A DNA stretch of 64,000 nt from JAGVWJ01 sp964588555 (lineage in GTDB: Archaea > Micrarchaeota > Micrarchaeia > Anstonellales > Bilamarchaeaceae). The stretch is taken from assembly GCA_964588555.1 (NCBI GenBank), contig CAZPPT010000005.1:35639-99638 (forward strand). Reading direction: 5' to 3'. Position numbers and translations under genes: made by a program. The notes beneath the pieces were generated by a model. The model did not search any database and was not told the origin of the DNA. It saw only the letters and a list, made by a program, of their open reading frames with translations. Positions 35,442 to 43,843 of the stretch are shown piece after piece (the first letter of the stretch is position 1; the number at the start of each line of letters is the position of its first letter).

Positions 35442-35616
35442 TCGCCCTTTTCAACACTTCTGTTTTTCTTATATCGAAAAGGTCGAGCCCCAAAACAAAA
35501 AGACTCCTGTGTACAAAACCTCAGGGCTTTTGGATGAGGCGTAGACTTTTGCCATAATAATTTATGAGTCAAAAGGCTCCGCATTGAACCCCGACCTACT
35601 GGTAGCTGCTTTTCAT

Positions 35617-35632
35617 GTTTGTTTTCACAAAC
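35617..35632. repeat. Hairpin GTTTGT / ACAAAC
   Basis: A perfect six-base stem with a four-base loop. Confidence 0.7.
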
Positions 35633-35651
35633 GAGATCTGGAGCTTTGGCA

Positions 35652-35672
35652 GAAACTTTTAGAAAAAGTTTC
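35652..35672. repeat. Hairpin GAAACTTTT / AAAAGTTTC
   Basis: A perfect nine-base stem with a three-base loop. Its arms overlap the competing pair CTTTTAG (35656-35662) / CTAAAAG (35688-35694). Confidence 0.8.
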
Positions 35673-35674
35673 AT

Positions 35675-35687
35675 CAAAACTGTTTTG
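35675..35687. repeat. Palindrome CAAAAC-T-GTTTTG
   Basis: Perfect six-base arms around one base, enclosed by the competing inverted repeat at 35656-35694. Confidence 0.7.
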
Positions 35688-35772
35688 CTAAAAGACTCTT
35701 CAGCCACGCTACCGAGTTACGCTATAACCCCATATACAGATACTGTGTCTAGAAAGGGTTTAAATCCTTGTA

Positions 35773-36414
35773 TCATTTCAGAATTTCCTTTGGAAAGCTG
35801 GTAAAATCAGAAATAACGTAATCACATAGCCCCGGATCAGCCGGCGCTCGTGATTTAATGCAGACGATTTTCACCCCTGCATTTTTTGCCGCCATTACCC
35901 CCGCCGGCGAATCCTCAACTGCAACGCACTCTTTTGGTTTCACCTTAAGCAATTGCGTAGCTTTTAGAAAGCCCTCGGGGTGCGGTTTTCTATCTATTAC
36001 GTCCTCGCTTCCGATAACGACGTCGAAATATGCGTCAAGTTTTAGTTTTTTAAGCACTGCATTTATATTCGTGTTATGCCCGCCGCTTACTATTGCCGTT
36101 TTGATTTTCCTTCTTTTTACCTCGCGCAAAAACGCACGAACTCCTTTAATTGTTTTTAGTTTTCCCGCAAGCACGTATTTTTGAAACAATCTCTTCCGCC
36201 CCTCAACCCACGGCGTTACTTCCTTCTTTATTCCAAAATCGCGAAAAAGGATCGCCATGATCGCCCTGCTTCCAATCCCGGTAAATTCGCGATACCAACG
36301 ACTGGTTTGAATCCTTATCCCAAGCGGCTTAAGGCATTCGCGAAACGTTTTAAGATGCAGGGGTTCGCTATTTACAACTGTACCGTCAAGGTCAAAAAGG
36401 ATCGCTTTTGGCAT
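35773..36414 (-). CDS. HAD-superfamily phosphatase, beta-phosphoglucomutase-like
   Basis: The ATG at 36414 puts the catalytic DLDGTVVNSE at residues 7-16; the longer frame has no conserved residues. The 213-residue product has a four-helix cap, then the second Ser/Thr motif (TAIVSGGHN), the Lys region and the metal motif VAVEDSPAGVMAAKNAG at about 162-178. This is the beta-PGM/phosphoglycolate-phosphatase branch, which removes phosphate from small sugar phosphates; the substrate cannot be told. Confidence 0.92.
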   Translation of the reverse strand: MPKAILFDLDGTVVNSEPLHLKTFRECLKPLGIRIQTSRWYREFTGIGSRAIMAILFRDFGIKKEVTPWVEGRKRLFQKYVLAGKLKTIKGVRAFLREVKRRKIKTAIVSGGHNTNINAVLKKLKLDAYFDVVIGSEDVIDRKPHPEGFLKATQLLKVKPKECVAVEDSPAGVMAAKNAGVKIVCIKSRAPADPGLCDYVISDFTSFPKEILK

Positions 36415-36471
36415 ATTAAATTGCCGTGACAGACGTTTATAAATATATGGCGCGTAGACCACTCTATGAGC

Positions 36472-36512
36472 CTCGTGAAAACATATTGTCTCAATTATTC
36501 CCGTTTCACGAG
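36472..36512. repeat. Inverted repeat CTCGTGAAA / TTTCACGAG between divergent genes
   Basis: Perfect nine-base arms at 36472-36480 and 36504-36512 enclose 23 bases, about 60 bases upstream of the HAD gene start. It could be an operator or an RNA hairpin. Confidence 0.65.
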
Positions 36513-36622
36513 CGTTAGCTTTTCTTTTGGCCGCTAGCCGGCCGTATTCATTACTTTATTGGGACCTAACTTTTCTCTCTTTGTTTTGTTGTCATTAGGT
36601 AAAACAAAAAAAGGTGATATTG

Positions 36623-37030
36623 ATGAATGTACGGGTGCAAATCAAATCAAGATCGTTGGAACGGCGTTTATTATCTGTTGACTGGGTGCTTGATCCTGCC
36701 AACAGGCAAAAAGCACTCACAAGCGCGAGATCACTCATTTTAGAGGTCCGATCCCTTCTTTCGGGCGCTCGAGCTGGTGAACATGATGCGCGTGGAGACG
36801 TCGATTCTTTAAGGGAAAAAATAACTCTGCTTCTTAACCAACATCCGCTTGAGCTTATGGATATCCTTGCAAGCGAGGTCGATGCTTCTGTGGCTGGTAC
36901 AAACGGCAAACGGGTAAGCGCGTGGCATGTGGTTACGGATCTAGATAGGCAGTTGCAATCAATATCTGCGGCACCTACGACAGTTCCACCGGGCATAAAA
37001 GCGAATGCGCCAGCTGATATCTGGAGCTAG
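36623..37030 (+). CDS. Unknown small helical protein, 135 residues
   Basis: The ATG at 36623 follows an AGGTGAT ribosome site with good spacing; an upstream GTG is less likely. The protein is mostly helix, with a basic start (VQIKSRSLERRL), a middle helix ending in TLLLNQHPLELMDIL and a Pro/Ala-rich tail. No family is recognised. Its stop overlaps the end of the convergent ferredoxin-like gene by four bases. Confidence 0.6.
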   Translation: MNVRVQIKSRSLERRLLSVDWVLDPANRQKALTSARSLILEVRSLLSGARAGEHDARGDVDSLREKITLLLNQHPLELMDILASEVDASVAGTNGKRVSAWHVVTDLDRQLQSISAAPTTVPPGIKANAPADIWS

Positions 37031-37308
37031 TACTCAATTTCCACTTCCCCTTTTTTTACTATAATTTGGCACGCCAAACGGTTCCGTGAAGAATTCGGTA
37101 AACCGGCGTTTGCAAGCGTCTCTATCTCTTTTTGCGTTTTTGCATTTATGTTTTCGCTTCCCCGAAGGATGACACATGCGCATATTGGTGCCGAACCGTC
37201 TTCACACCCTTGGGGGAACGATGTTTCATCCCATAAATAGTGTAGGAGGCGTGCGCCATCTGGGATTTCAAATGCCTTGTTTTCGTTCTTTACGGTTATT
37301 TTTGCCAT
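37027..37308 (-). CDS. 2Fe-2S ferredoxin-like protein with unusual Cys spacing
   Basis: The ATG at 37308 gives 93 residues with the beta-grasp ferredoxin pattern: KITVKNENKAFEI, then FPQGCEDGSAPICACVILRG at about 31-50 and a distant Cys in RLACQIIV at 80. Cys 35, 43, 45 and 80 are the candidate ligands, but the usual C-x4-5-C-x2-C spacing is C-x7-C-x1-C here, as if two residues were inserted. It is probably an electron carrier. A good check is whether it still binds a 2Fe-2S cluster. Confidence 0.75.
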   Translation of the reverse strand: MAKITVKNENKAFEIPDGARLLHYLWDETSFPQGCEDGSAPICACVILRGSENINAKTQKEIETLANAGLPNSSRNRLACQIIVKKGEVEIEY

Positions 37309-37349
37309 ATCTCTGTTATACTCCAAATGCTTTTAGTATTTATTTGAAC

Positions 37350-37595
37350 TTATACTGCCCCACCTTGCATTTCGTTAGTAATCCAGCGGATCGTTCTCCA
37401 CACTGCCATGCGTGAAACTCCAAGAATCTGTGCGATCTTTCGCAAAGAATACGGCTGTGTATAATAAAGCGTCAAAAGTTGGTACAATTTTTTATCGCAG
37501 AGTAGCTGCAATTTTCTCTTCTTCAAAGAATTTGATCTACTCACTAAATCGTAGATATAATCTGTGACTTCTTTATCCTGTACTGAAAAGTACAT
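37350..37595 (-). CDS. Small helix-turn-helix DNA-binding protein
   Basis: The 81-residue protein has a clear HTH, YSLRKIAQILGVSRMAVWRT, at about 49-68, which resembles sigma-region-4 or transposase-like HTHs, after a basic helix KKRKLQLL. No effector domain is present, so it is probably a small regulator. It lies between the ferredoxin-like gene and another unknown gene, on the same strand as both. Confidence 0.8.
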   Translation of the reverse strand: MYFSVQDKEVTDYIYDLVSRSNSLKKRKLQLLCDKKLYQLLTLYYTQPYSLRKIAQILGVSRMAVWRTIRWITNEMQGGAV

Positions 37596-37675
37596 CCCTT
37601 CCGCTATACATATTTTTCAACCCCTATATGTTATTTTCTATAGATTAGTATGTTTTTAGTATTTATAAATGTTTG

Positions 37676-38065
37676 TCACGGCTGTTTTTCCAGGTACATA
37701 AGCGCATTCCGAACCATGTCATAGCCGTGGCGTATTAGGTTGTTATTCTCTTTTACCATTATTGTATCAATTGTTGTGATTCCCCCCAATTCATCCGGCA
37801 TTACATCGTATAAATCATTTTCATATGCATGGCGTATATCTGCCAATTCCCTTATCAGTTGGGCCTTTTGTATTTCACGATCAGGAGACACAGTATGAGG
37901 CTCTAGAAATGCCCTGGCTTTTTTCATGACTTGTGCCGCGCGCTCCACCGCCGTGTGTCTAAATGTTACTACGTCTCGCAGGCTAAGCGGCCCACTTTTT
38001 ACAAACGGTTTTGGTTCAGGCTCTCTTGTTGGTTTTATCACCTGTGAAACTTGCGCAACGACCAT
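37676..38065 (-). CDS. Unknown helical protein, 129 residues
   Basis: A Pro/Lys-rich start (KPTREPEPKPF) precedes several long helices (ERAAQVMKKARAFL; KAQLIRELADIRHAY). The C-terminal part (KENNNLIRHGYDMVRNALMYL) is helical too. No membrane segment or known motif is present. It diverges from the nitroreductase gene. Confidence 0.6.
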   Translation of the reverse strand: MVVAQVSQVIKPTREPEPKPFVKSGPLSLRDVVTFRHTAVERAAQVMKKARAFLEPHTVSPDREIQKAQLIRELADIRHAYENDLYDVMPDELGGITTIDTIMVKENNNLIRHGYDMVRNALMYLEKQP

Positions 38066-38184
38066 TTTTCCACCTCTTTTTACTAGTAATTGTTGGGTGG
38101 CTTATTAAAGCGTTTTGATCTTTTTTGAATAAATTGTATATCCAATAATAAACATTTCCGCTCTAGTATTAGATGGTGAACTCT

Positions 38185-38805
38185 ATGGATGTAAAAACAG
38201 CATTGGCAACACGGCGGTCCGTACATAACTTTGACCCCGAAAAGAAAATTGACGAAAAGACGTTGAAGGAAATATTTGAGCTGGTGCGCTATACACCCTC
38301 AGGCTATAACCTCCAGCCGGTTGAATTTCTTGTCATAGCCGATAAAACGCTTCAGGAGCAGCTTAAGGCGGTTTCCTACAACCAGCAACATGTCCATGAT
38401 GCAAGTGCAGTTGCCATTGTACTCTCACGAAGTGACCCGCAAAACTGGGCTGAAAAGACATTTGCAGACTGGAAGGCAAAAGGGTATTTTAACGAAGAAC
38501 AGATGAAAAATACCACTGGCGTCGTTAAATCATGGCCACAGTGGTTTGGTGAAAATGGCCTAAAACAGTGGGCGCACAAGCATGCTGGTTTATATGGCAT
38601 GGCATTAATGGTTGCTGCCATGCAGTATGGGGTGCAAACCGAACCTATGGAAGGATTTGAAGCGCAAAAAGTACGTGATTTATTCAAGATTCCAGCGCAC
38701 TTCGAGATTCCGATGTTTGTCTGTTTAGGATACCAGAACAAGGAACAGTTGCCACGATTAAACAGAAAGACGTTTGAAGAACTGGTACATATCAATAAAC
38801 TTTAG
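38185..38805 (+). CDS. Nitroreductase-family FMN protein
   Basis: The ATG at 38185 follows GGTGA with five-base spacing; the ATG at 38173 is the alternative. The 206-residue protein has the FMN-binding start TRRSVHNF at about 9-16 and YTPSGYNLQPVEFLVI at about 36-51, then the typical dimer helix and GYQNKEQLPRLNRK near the end. It probably uses NAD(P)H to reduce quinones, nitro compounds or similar. A T-rich tract follows the stop. Confidence 0.9.
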   Translation: MDVKTALATRRSVHNFDPEKKIDEKTLKEIFELVRYTPSGYNLQPVEFLVIADKTLQEQLKAVSYNQQHVHDASAVAIVLSRSDPQNWAEKTFADWKAKGYFNEEQMKNTTGVVKSWPQWFGENGLKQWAHKHAGLYGMALMVAAMQYGVQTEPMEGFEAQKVRDLFKIPAHFEIPMFVCLGYQNKEQLPRLNRKTFEELVHINKL

Positions 38806-38840
38806 ATTTTTTCTTTTTATTTTTTCTCTTTTTCTTCAAA
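38806..38840. terminator. T-rich tract between convergent genes
   Basis: Several T runs (TTTTTT, TTTTTATTTTTT) directly follow the nitroreductase stop, a likely termination site for it. Confidence 0.45.
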
Positions 38841-39479
38841 ATATTTTTCGAGTTTTATTGCGTCATCTTGATTCCTTTGATTTATCTGTAACGATCTGTT
38901 TGATCTCTTACGGTATGGCTTTTTTAATGATTCAGCTATTTTCCGCAATTCATCAATTTCTTCTTTTGTGGCACCAGCGGTTTGGAGTACTGCGTATATT
39001 TTTTCTTCCTCATCCAAGGTAATGTACACTTTGCCATGTACGCGTTGCCATCCCCATGCACCCCATTTGTTAAATTTAGTATATCGAATATGGAATCGTT
39101 CCATGATACTCTCTATTTTTTTGCCATACTCTTCAGTTGCTTTAAATACTAACTCCCCTCGCATTGGATGATAGTTTTCCTTCTCGCCGAAATTTAATAA
39201 GGGGTCAAACCCAAGCACTCCTTTTTTCTTTGCTAAACCAATTATTTTTTCTAATCGTCTATCGCTGGTCATTGCCTTGATTTCTTCTATTCGATCCAAG
39301 CGTCCAGCACGTATATACGCAATTGCTAGATATATGTATAATCGTCTATTTTCGCTTTCTCTGTGCAGTGCCTCTTCAAATAATATATGAGCAGCACGGA
39401 ATCTTTTTTGCTTTAAGGATGCAAATGCCGTCCTTACTATTTCATATGTCTCAGTTTTTAGAAATTGTTTCAAAATCAT
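38817..39479 (-). CDS. TPR-like N-terminus with uncharacterised C-terminal domain
   Basis: The ATG at 39479 is preferred to the GTG one codon upstream. Of 220 residues, the first 70 contain one TPR-like pair (FASLKQKRFRAAHILFEEAL) and the rest is a soluble domain with KWGAWGWQRVHG at about 139-150 and a Lys-rich tail. No enzyme motif was found. Confidence 0.6.
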   Translation of the reverse strand: MILKQFLKTETYEIVRTAFASLKQKRFRAAHILFEEALHRESENRRLYIYLAIAYIRAGRLDRIEEIKAMTSDRRLEKIIGLAKKKGVLGFDPLLNFGEKENYHPMRGELVFKATEEYGKKIESIMERFHIRYTKFNKWGAWGWQRVHGKVYITLDEEEKIYAVLQTAGATKEEIDELRKIAESLKKPYRKRSNRSLQINQRNQDDAIKLEKYFEEKEKK

Positions 39480-39551
39480 CACCGATTACTATCTATAACA
39501 ATATCATATATTTAATATATTTGACAATCTTTTTCTAAAAAAAACGTATAA

Positions 39552-39559
39552 TTTATATA
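39552..39559 (+). promoter_or_regulatory. TATA box for the doubled Lrp/AsnC gene
   Basis: TTTATATA is centred near 39556, so transcription should begin near 39582, exactly at the third in-frame ATG. This is the reason I prefer that ATG as the start. Confidence 0.5.
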
Positions 39560-39581
39560 CTAAATGCCGATAATTATGATA

Positions 39582-40571
39582 ATGTATAATTCACCTGTAG
39601 TCCTAGATAAAAAAGATATTCTTATTTTGAAGGAATTAGATAACAACTCGCGCCAATCCTTTACTGAAATTGGAAAAAAAGTTGGTCTAAGAAGTTATAC
39701 TGTAGAATATCGCATAAATAAACTTAGGCAAGCAGGGGTTATTCTCAAATTCTTTGCAGAACCAAATCTTACTTATTTAGGACTTAAAACATACCGGTTG
39801 TACTTGCGAGTCGAACATACAACTGAAAAGGACGAAACAGCACTGTTACATTACTTCTCTACAAATCCTCGTATACAGTGGCATGCCGAGTTTGAGGGTG
39901 AATGGGATTACACTATTCGTTATGCACTTAAGGACGAAGTTGAATTGAAATACGAGATAGAAAAATTAACAAAACAATTTGGTGAATTTATAAAAGCTAA
40001 AACTATCGCCATCTCTACGTATCAAGTATATCTACCCATAACGTACCTGACTGGTGCTGAACGAAAATCTCTCAGAGAAACAATACGTCCAAGCAAACTT
40101 GATCCGATAGATATCACTATTCTTTCTTTTCTCTGTGATGATGCACGTATGTCAAGTGTTGCAATTGCACAGAGATCGCTTCTCTCGCCTGACGCAGTAT
40201 CATATCGTATTAAACGCATGGTTCAAAATAAAACTATTATATCATTTAATGCATGGTTTGATCGACGAAAACTTGGTTATGAGTATTATAAAATTCTTTT
40301 TTGGTTTTCGCACGCAACTCCAAGTGATGAAGAAAAAATTATCAAATTTTGTCAACACTATCAGTATGTTGTATTTATCAATAAAGTACTTGGAAGCTGG
40401 GATCTTGAGGTTGACCTTGATGCAACAAACTCAAATCAAGTTCATGAATTTATAAAAGAAATCAAACGTATTTTCCCGCATCTTATCCGTGATCATTCGA
40501 CACTTACAATTTTGCGAGATAGCGTAGTAAATCCGTTTAAAGCTGCTCTTTTAGTAAATCAGCGCGTATGA
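39582..40571 (+). CDS. Lrp/AsnC regulator with two HTH-RAM units in one chain
   Basis: The 329-residue protein repeats the whole Lrp/AsnC layout: an HTH at about 9-60 (DKKDILILKELDNNSRQSF), a RAM-like domain to about 155, then a second HTH at about 172-225 (LDPIDITILSFLCDDARMS) and a second RAM-like domain to about 315. Each RAM half has the beta-alpha-beta-beta-alpha-beta pattern. A single chain may thus act like a dimer. The start at 39582 is chosen from the TATA box spacing; ATGs at 39564 and 39576 also fit. Its 3' end overlaps the convergent uvrD gene by 35 bases. Confidence 0.85.
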   Translation: MYNSPVVLDKKDILILKELDNNSRQSFTEIGKKVGLRSYTVEYRINKLRQAGVILKFFAEPNLTYLGLKTYRLYLRVEHTTEKDETALLHYFSTNPRIQWHAEFEGEWDYTIRYALKDEVELKYEIEKLTKQFGEFIKAKTIAISTYQVYLPITYLTGAERKSLRETIRPSKLDPIDITILSFLCDDARMSSVAIAQRSLLSPDAVSYRIKRMVQNKTIISFNAWFDRRKLGYEYYKILFWFSHATPSDEEKIIKFCQHYQYVVFINKVLGSWDLEVDLDATNSNQVHEFIKEIKRIFPHLIRDHSTLTILRDSVVNPFKAALLVNQRV

Positions 40572-42408
40572 AGTCAGCAGTAGTCTTTGTATTATTTCCC
40601 ATCTCCAAATTATAACATCGTGGCGGCAACTCCTGAATAAAGCATGATGGCATACCTTCTTCCCATGTATAGAACCTACTGCTCATTACAGGATAGCTCA
40701 TTATTAATCGCTTTTTCGCACGCGATGCTGCAACATAAAACAGTCTTCGTTCTTCCTCGAGGTACGTTGCCTTTTGCGACGGAAACATCCCTTCTGCTAG
40801 GCCAATGATAAAAACTGTATCCCACTCAAGGCCCTTTGCCTGGTGTATTGTTGACAGGATGAGCTGCGGCTCTTCCTTTTTTGCTTCTGGCGGCTCAAGC
40901 ACGCACGATGCAAGGAATTCATCCACCGTTTCGTACTGTGCCGCGGCACCGATAAGCGTTTCGATGTCTGGTATCCGGTCCCGGTAGTCCTCAAATTCGC
41001 GTTTCATGTACCCCTGGTAAAATCTCTCGTAGAAATCGTTAAGGAGTGCGGCTGCGTTCTTCCCTTCAATTGATGCAAGTATCTGCGGCACCTCGTAAAC
41101 GGTTTTGATTGCGCCCATAAAACTTTCGCTCGTGCTGCGGACGATCCGTTCGCTTAGTTGCACTGCCTTTACCTCTCCAATTCCAGGAAATAGCCGCAAT
41201 AACCGTTCTATTGCAGCACTATCCTTCTTGTTTACAATTGCGCGTATAATGGAGAGCATGTCTTTAATGTGCCGCTGTTCAGCAAATCGAACGCCTCCCC
41301 GTAATTCGTAAGTGATCCCCCGTTTCGTGAGTTCGAGCTCCAATTCAGAACAGTGGTACGTTGATCGAAACAACACACCGACTCGCTCGCTATTTTTGAT
41401 ACAATTACTAATGCGTTCGCTCATAAGCCACGCCTCTTCCTTTCGATCCTGTGCAGGCACGAGTATTGGTTTAGCTTTCTCATCTATCGCACTCGCGGCG
41501 CGTATCGTCTTTCTAAAAGTTTCATTACTGTTCTTGATCGCCTCATTTATCAGGTCAATGATCGGATCAGTGCTTCGGTAATTGGTAAGAAGGCTAAACA
41601 CCTGTGCATTATATTTATCTTTAAACTCAAGAATATTCTTCACCTCTGCCCCACGAAATGAATAGATGCTCTGCGCCTCGTCTCCAACTACCATAAAGAG
41701 CTTTGTATCTTTACTATAGAGAAGCTCAAGAAATGCCGCCTGTAATTTATCTGTATCCTGGAACTCATCAACAAGGAGATGCGTAAGACGTTCCTGAAAA
41801 CTCTTGCGTACTGATTCATTTTCCTTAAGTAGTTTATATGCAAAAAAGAGTAGGTCGTCAAAGTCAACACAATTTGAATCTCGCTTTACTCGTTCATATT
41901 GTGCAGCTACTGCAACAATTTCTTGGACATTTGCCGTCCGTGCGTTTACAAGAAGCTCTTGGATAGTGCACATACGCAGCTTTGCAAGCGAAATGAGTGC
42001 CGCAACCTCAGCAGGTTTTATCTTTTTTCCCCTTGGGATTAATTTTTTTAGCAGTGCTGTGCTATCCTGTTCATCAAGAATGGTAAAGTTACTCTTTAAT
42101 CCAATAAGTGAAGCGTACTTCCTGATAATTCGGTGCGCAAAATGGTGGAACGTCCCCGCAACAACCTCCTTTGCCTTTTGTCCAATGAGTAACGAGGCAC
42201 GCCGTTTCATCTCCCCTGCTGCCTTGTTCGTAAATGTAAGAAGGAGAATTGAATGTGGTTCGGCACCATCCTCAATAAGCTTGCATAATTTGTAGGTGAT
42301 CGTTCTTGTTTTTCCTGAGCCTGGGCCTGCAAGTACCAGTACTGCCCCTTTCGCATTATTGACTACTGCATATTGCTCTTCACTTAACTCCTGCCCGTAT
42401 TGTATCAT
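40537..42408 (-). CDS. UvrD/PcrA-family DNA helicase
   Basis: All superfamily 1A motifs are present in 623 residues: Walker A AGPGSGKTRTI at about 27-37, Ia TFTNKAAGEM, II VDEFQDTD at about 213-220, III GDEAQSIYSFRG, IV LTNYRST, V STIHQAKGLEWD and VI RLFYVAASRAKKRL. It unwinds DNA 3' to 5' in repair or replication. The ATG at 42408 lies 29 bases inside rnhB, so translation is coupled to it. UvrD-type helicases are rather uncommon in archaea, and this may be a horizontal acquisition. Confidence 0.95.
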   Translation of the reverse strand: MIQYGQELSEEQYAVVNNAKGAVLVLAGPGSGKTRTITYKLCKLIEDGAEPHSILLLTFTNKAAGEMKRRASLLIGQKAKEVVAGTFHHFAHRIIRKYASLIGLKSNFTILDEQDSTALLKKLIPRGKKIKPAEVAALISLAKLRMCTIQELLVNARTANVQEIVAVAAQYERVKRDSNCVDFDDLLFFAYKLLKENESVRKSFQERLTHLLVDEFQDTDKLQAAFLELLYSKDTKLFMVVGDEAQSIYSFRGAEVKNILEFKDKYNAQVFSLLTNYRSTDPIIDLINEAIKNSNETFRKTIRAASAIDEKAKPILVPAQDRKEEAWLMSERISNCIKNSERVGVLFRSTYHCSELELELTKRGITYELRGGVRFAEQRHIKDMLSIIRAIVNKKDSAAIERLLRLFPGIGEVKAVQLSERIVRSTSESFMGAIKTVYEVPQILASIEGKNAAALLNDFYERFYQGYMKREFEDYRDRIPDIETLIGAAAQYETVDEFLASCVLEPPEAKKEEPQLILSTIHQAKGLEWDTVFIIGLAEGMFPSQKATYLEEERRLFYVAASRAKKRLIMSYPVMSSRFYTWEEGMPSCFIQELPPRCYNLEMGNNTKTTADFIRADLLKEQL

Positions 42409-43048
42409 AGTCTTGCCCTTCAAATGTTGCTAATGTCGTCTGCTTTAGGTTTTCTATCGTCTGCCAGCGCTCACGGATAAAGGGCGTTAGCTTTTTTCTC
42501 ATCTCACTATCTTTAAGCGCATTAAGCGTGTAGCGATCGCTTGGATAACCACTTCCAAATGCGCCTATACCCCCCGCAATTTCAGTAATTTTTTTATCCC
42601 GTATCACCTTTGCGCAGATGCTTGCAGCAGCAACTATGGGGTAATTCTCATCTGCCTTATGCTGCGCCTCAAAGCGCGTGACCCCGAATGACCTCATGCG
42701 GTTTGCAAATACGTATCCGTATCGGTCCGGAAGGTCGATCATGACGTCCCCCGCACTATTTTTTATGAGCCCTGCCATTGCCTTTGCCTCAATGTCATTG
42801 AGACTCATCGTTGGCATTAAACGATTGAGGTCCTGTGCACTGATTTCTGCCCATCTGAAGGTGCAGAATTTCTTGAGTGCCTCAAACGTTTCTTCCCGTT
42901 GTTTTGCAGTGAGCTGCTTTGAGTCTTTTTTACCAAATTTATTAAGCTTCTTTTCATCGTTTCTGTTGCAGGTGGCAACTGCGACGACTAGTGGGCCGAT
43001 TACCGAACCGCGCCCGGCTTCATCGACTCCGATGATAAAGCTGTCCAT
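42380..43048 (-). CDS. rnhB: Ribonuclease HII
   Basis: RNase HII removes RNA from RNA-DNA hybrids and single ribonucleotides in DNA. The 222-residue protein carries the family signature IGVDEAGRGSVIGPL at about 6-20 (the Asp-Glu pair binds metal), VMIDLPDRYGY with the third Asp at about 100-110, and ENYPIVAAASICAKVIRD at about 130-147 with the fourth. It is followed by the overlapping uvrD gene, a repair pair. Confidence 0.96.
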   Translation of the reverse strand: MDSFIIGVDEAGRGSVIGPLVVAVATCNRNDEKKLNKFGKKDSKQLTAKQREETFEALKKFCTFRWAEISAQDLNRLMPTMSLNDIEAKAMAGLIKNSAGDVMIDLPDRYGYVFANRMRSFGVTRFEAQHKADENYPIVAAASICAKVIRDKKITEIAGGIGAFGSGYPSDRYTLNALKDSEMRKKLTPFIRERWQTIENLKQTTLATFEGQDYDTIRAGVK

Positions 43049-43110
43049 GCCTAGATTAGGGGGAGAAAAATTATAACTGCTTTGATTGTTTAGCCCCCAT
43101 ACCCGATACG

Positions 43111-43120
43111 TTCATATAAT
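43111..43120 (+). promoter_or_regulatory. TATA box for the methyltransferase gene
   Basis: TTCATATAAT is centred about 25 bases before the ATG at 43140, so a leaderless transcript is expected. Confidence 0.45.
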
Positions 43121-43139
43121 ATGTGCGAACCATATATCC

Positions 43140-43835
43140 ATGAATCGCCAAAATCTTACCTCGCTCTGGGACGAAGAATATCAAAACAAAGGAGTGCCAA
43201 CAAGCTACCGCACGACTCCGTCAGAGTCACTTATCCTGTTTTTGGAATTTTTAAAAGGGCGAAACGCACCACTCGGAAAGACAATTCTTGATATGGGGTG
43301 CGGGAAGGGGAGAAATGCGATCTATTTGGCAAAAGAATTTGGAAGAGAAGTGTATGGGATTGATATTTCATCCGTGGCTATTGAGGGCGCAAAAGAGGCT
43401 GCGTTACGCGCGCACGTACGCCATCTTACTCATTTTTCCATTGGCGATTTGACCAAACCATGGCAATACAAATCCTCATTTTTCGACACGCTCATTGACG
43501 TAACTGCATTTTTTCATCTTACGGAAAAAAGCGAACTTGAAACCTATAAAAAAGAACTCGCCCGCGTTGCGAAAAAAGGTGCCTATATCCTTCAATATAT
43601 TATGGCACGCGGTGATGGGTATTACGGGCAGTTTGTTGTTGATTCGAAAGATGCGGCAGTTTTTACCGACCCAATAAACAACATCCCCGCCCGTTTATAT
43701 GACGAAAACGAGCTCCGAGATTTTTTTAATGGTTTATTCTCCATTGAGCTCATTCAAAAACTAGAACGTACTAATATAATTCACCAAAAAGAATACAAAA
43801 GAAGAATGTTTATTGTTATCTTAAGAAAGATGTAG
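43140..43835 (+). CDS. SAM-dependent methyltransferase (class I)
   Basis: The ATG at 43140 is chosen because of a TATA box about 25 bases upstream; the longer frame is unconserved. The 231-residue protein has the SAM motif ILDMGCGKGRNAIYLA at about 49-64, GIDISSVAIEGA at about 74-85 (binding the ribose) and a motif-II-like IDVTAFFH. It resembles TehB-type small-molecule methyltransferases. The substrate is unknown. Confidence 0.85.
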   Translation: MNRQNLTSLWDEEYQNKGVPTSYRTTPSESLILFLEFLKGRNAPLGKTILDMGCGKGRNAIYLAKEFGREVYGIDISSVAIEGAKEAALRAHVRHLTHFSIGDLTKPWQYKSSFFDTLIDVTAFFHLTEKSELETYKKELARVAKKGAYILQYIMARGDGYYGQFVVDSKDAAVFTDPINNIPARLYDENELRDFFNGLFSIELIQKLERTNIIHQKEYKRRMFIVILRKM

Positions 43836-43843
43836 AAAGAGAA

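Larger units (their letters stand above)
35360..35772. other. Gene-free hairpin-rich island
   Basis: About 410 bases lie between two minus-strand genes. The reading frames across it look non-protein-like, but many perfect hairpins occur (listed separately). A TTTAAA element at the right end (near 35759-35766) and a terminator-like hairpin followed by a T run at the left end are consistent with a minus-strand transcript spanning the island. Nothing matches a known RNA class by eye. Confidence 0.5.

Noticed and set aside
35366..35707. 113-codon minus-strand open frame in the hairpin island
   Set aside because: Composition and hairpins argue against a protein; no conserved motif and no ribosome site.
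35700..35770. tRNA-like D-arm sequence on the minus strand of the hairpin island
   Set aside because: GGGGTTATAGCGTAACTCGG resembles a tRNA start, but stem lengths fail and no T arm is found.
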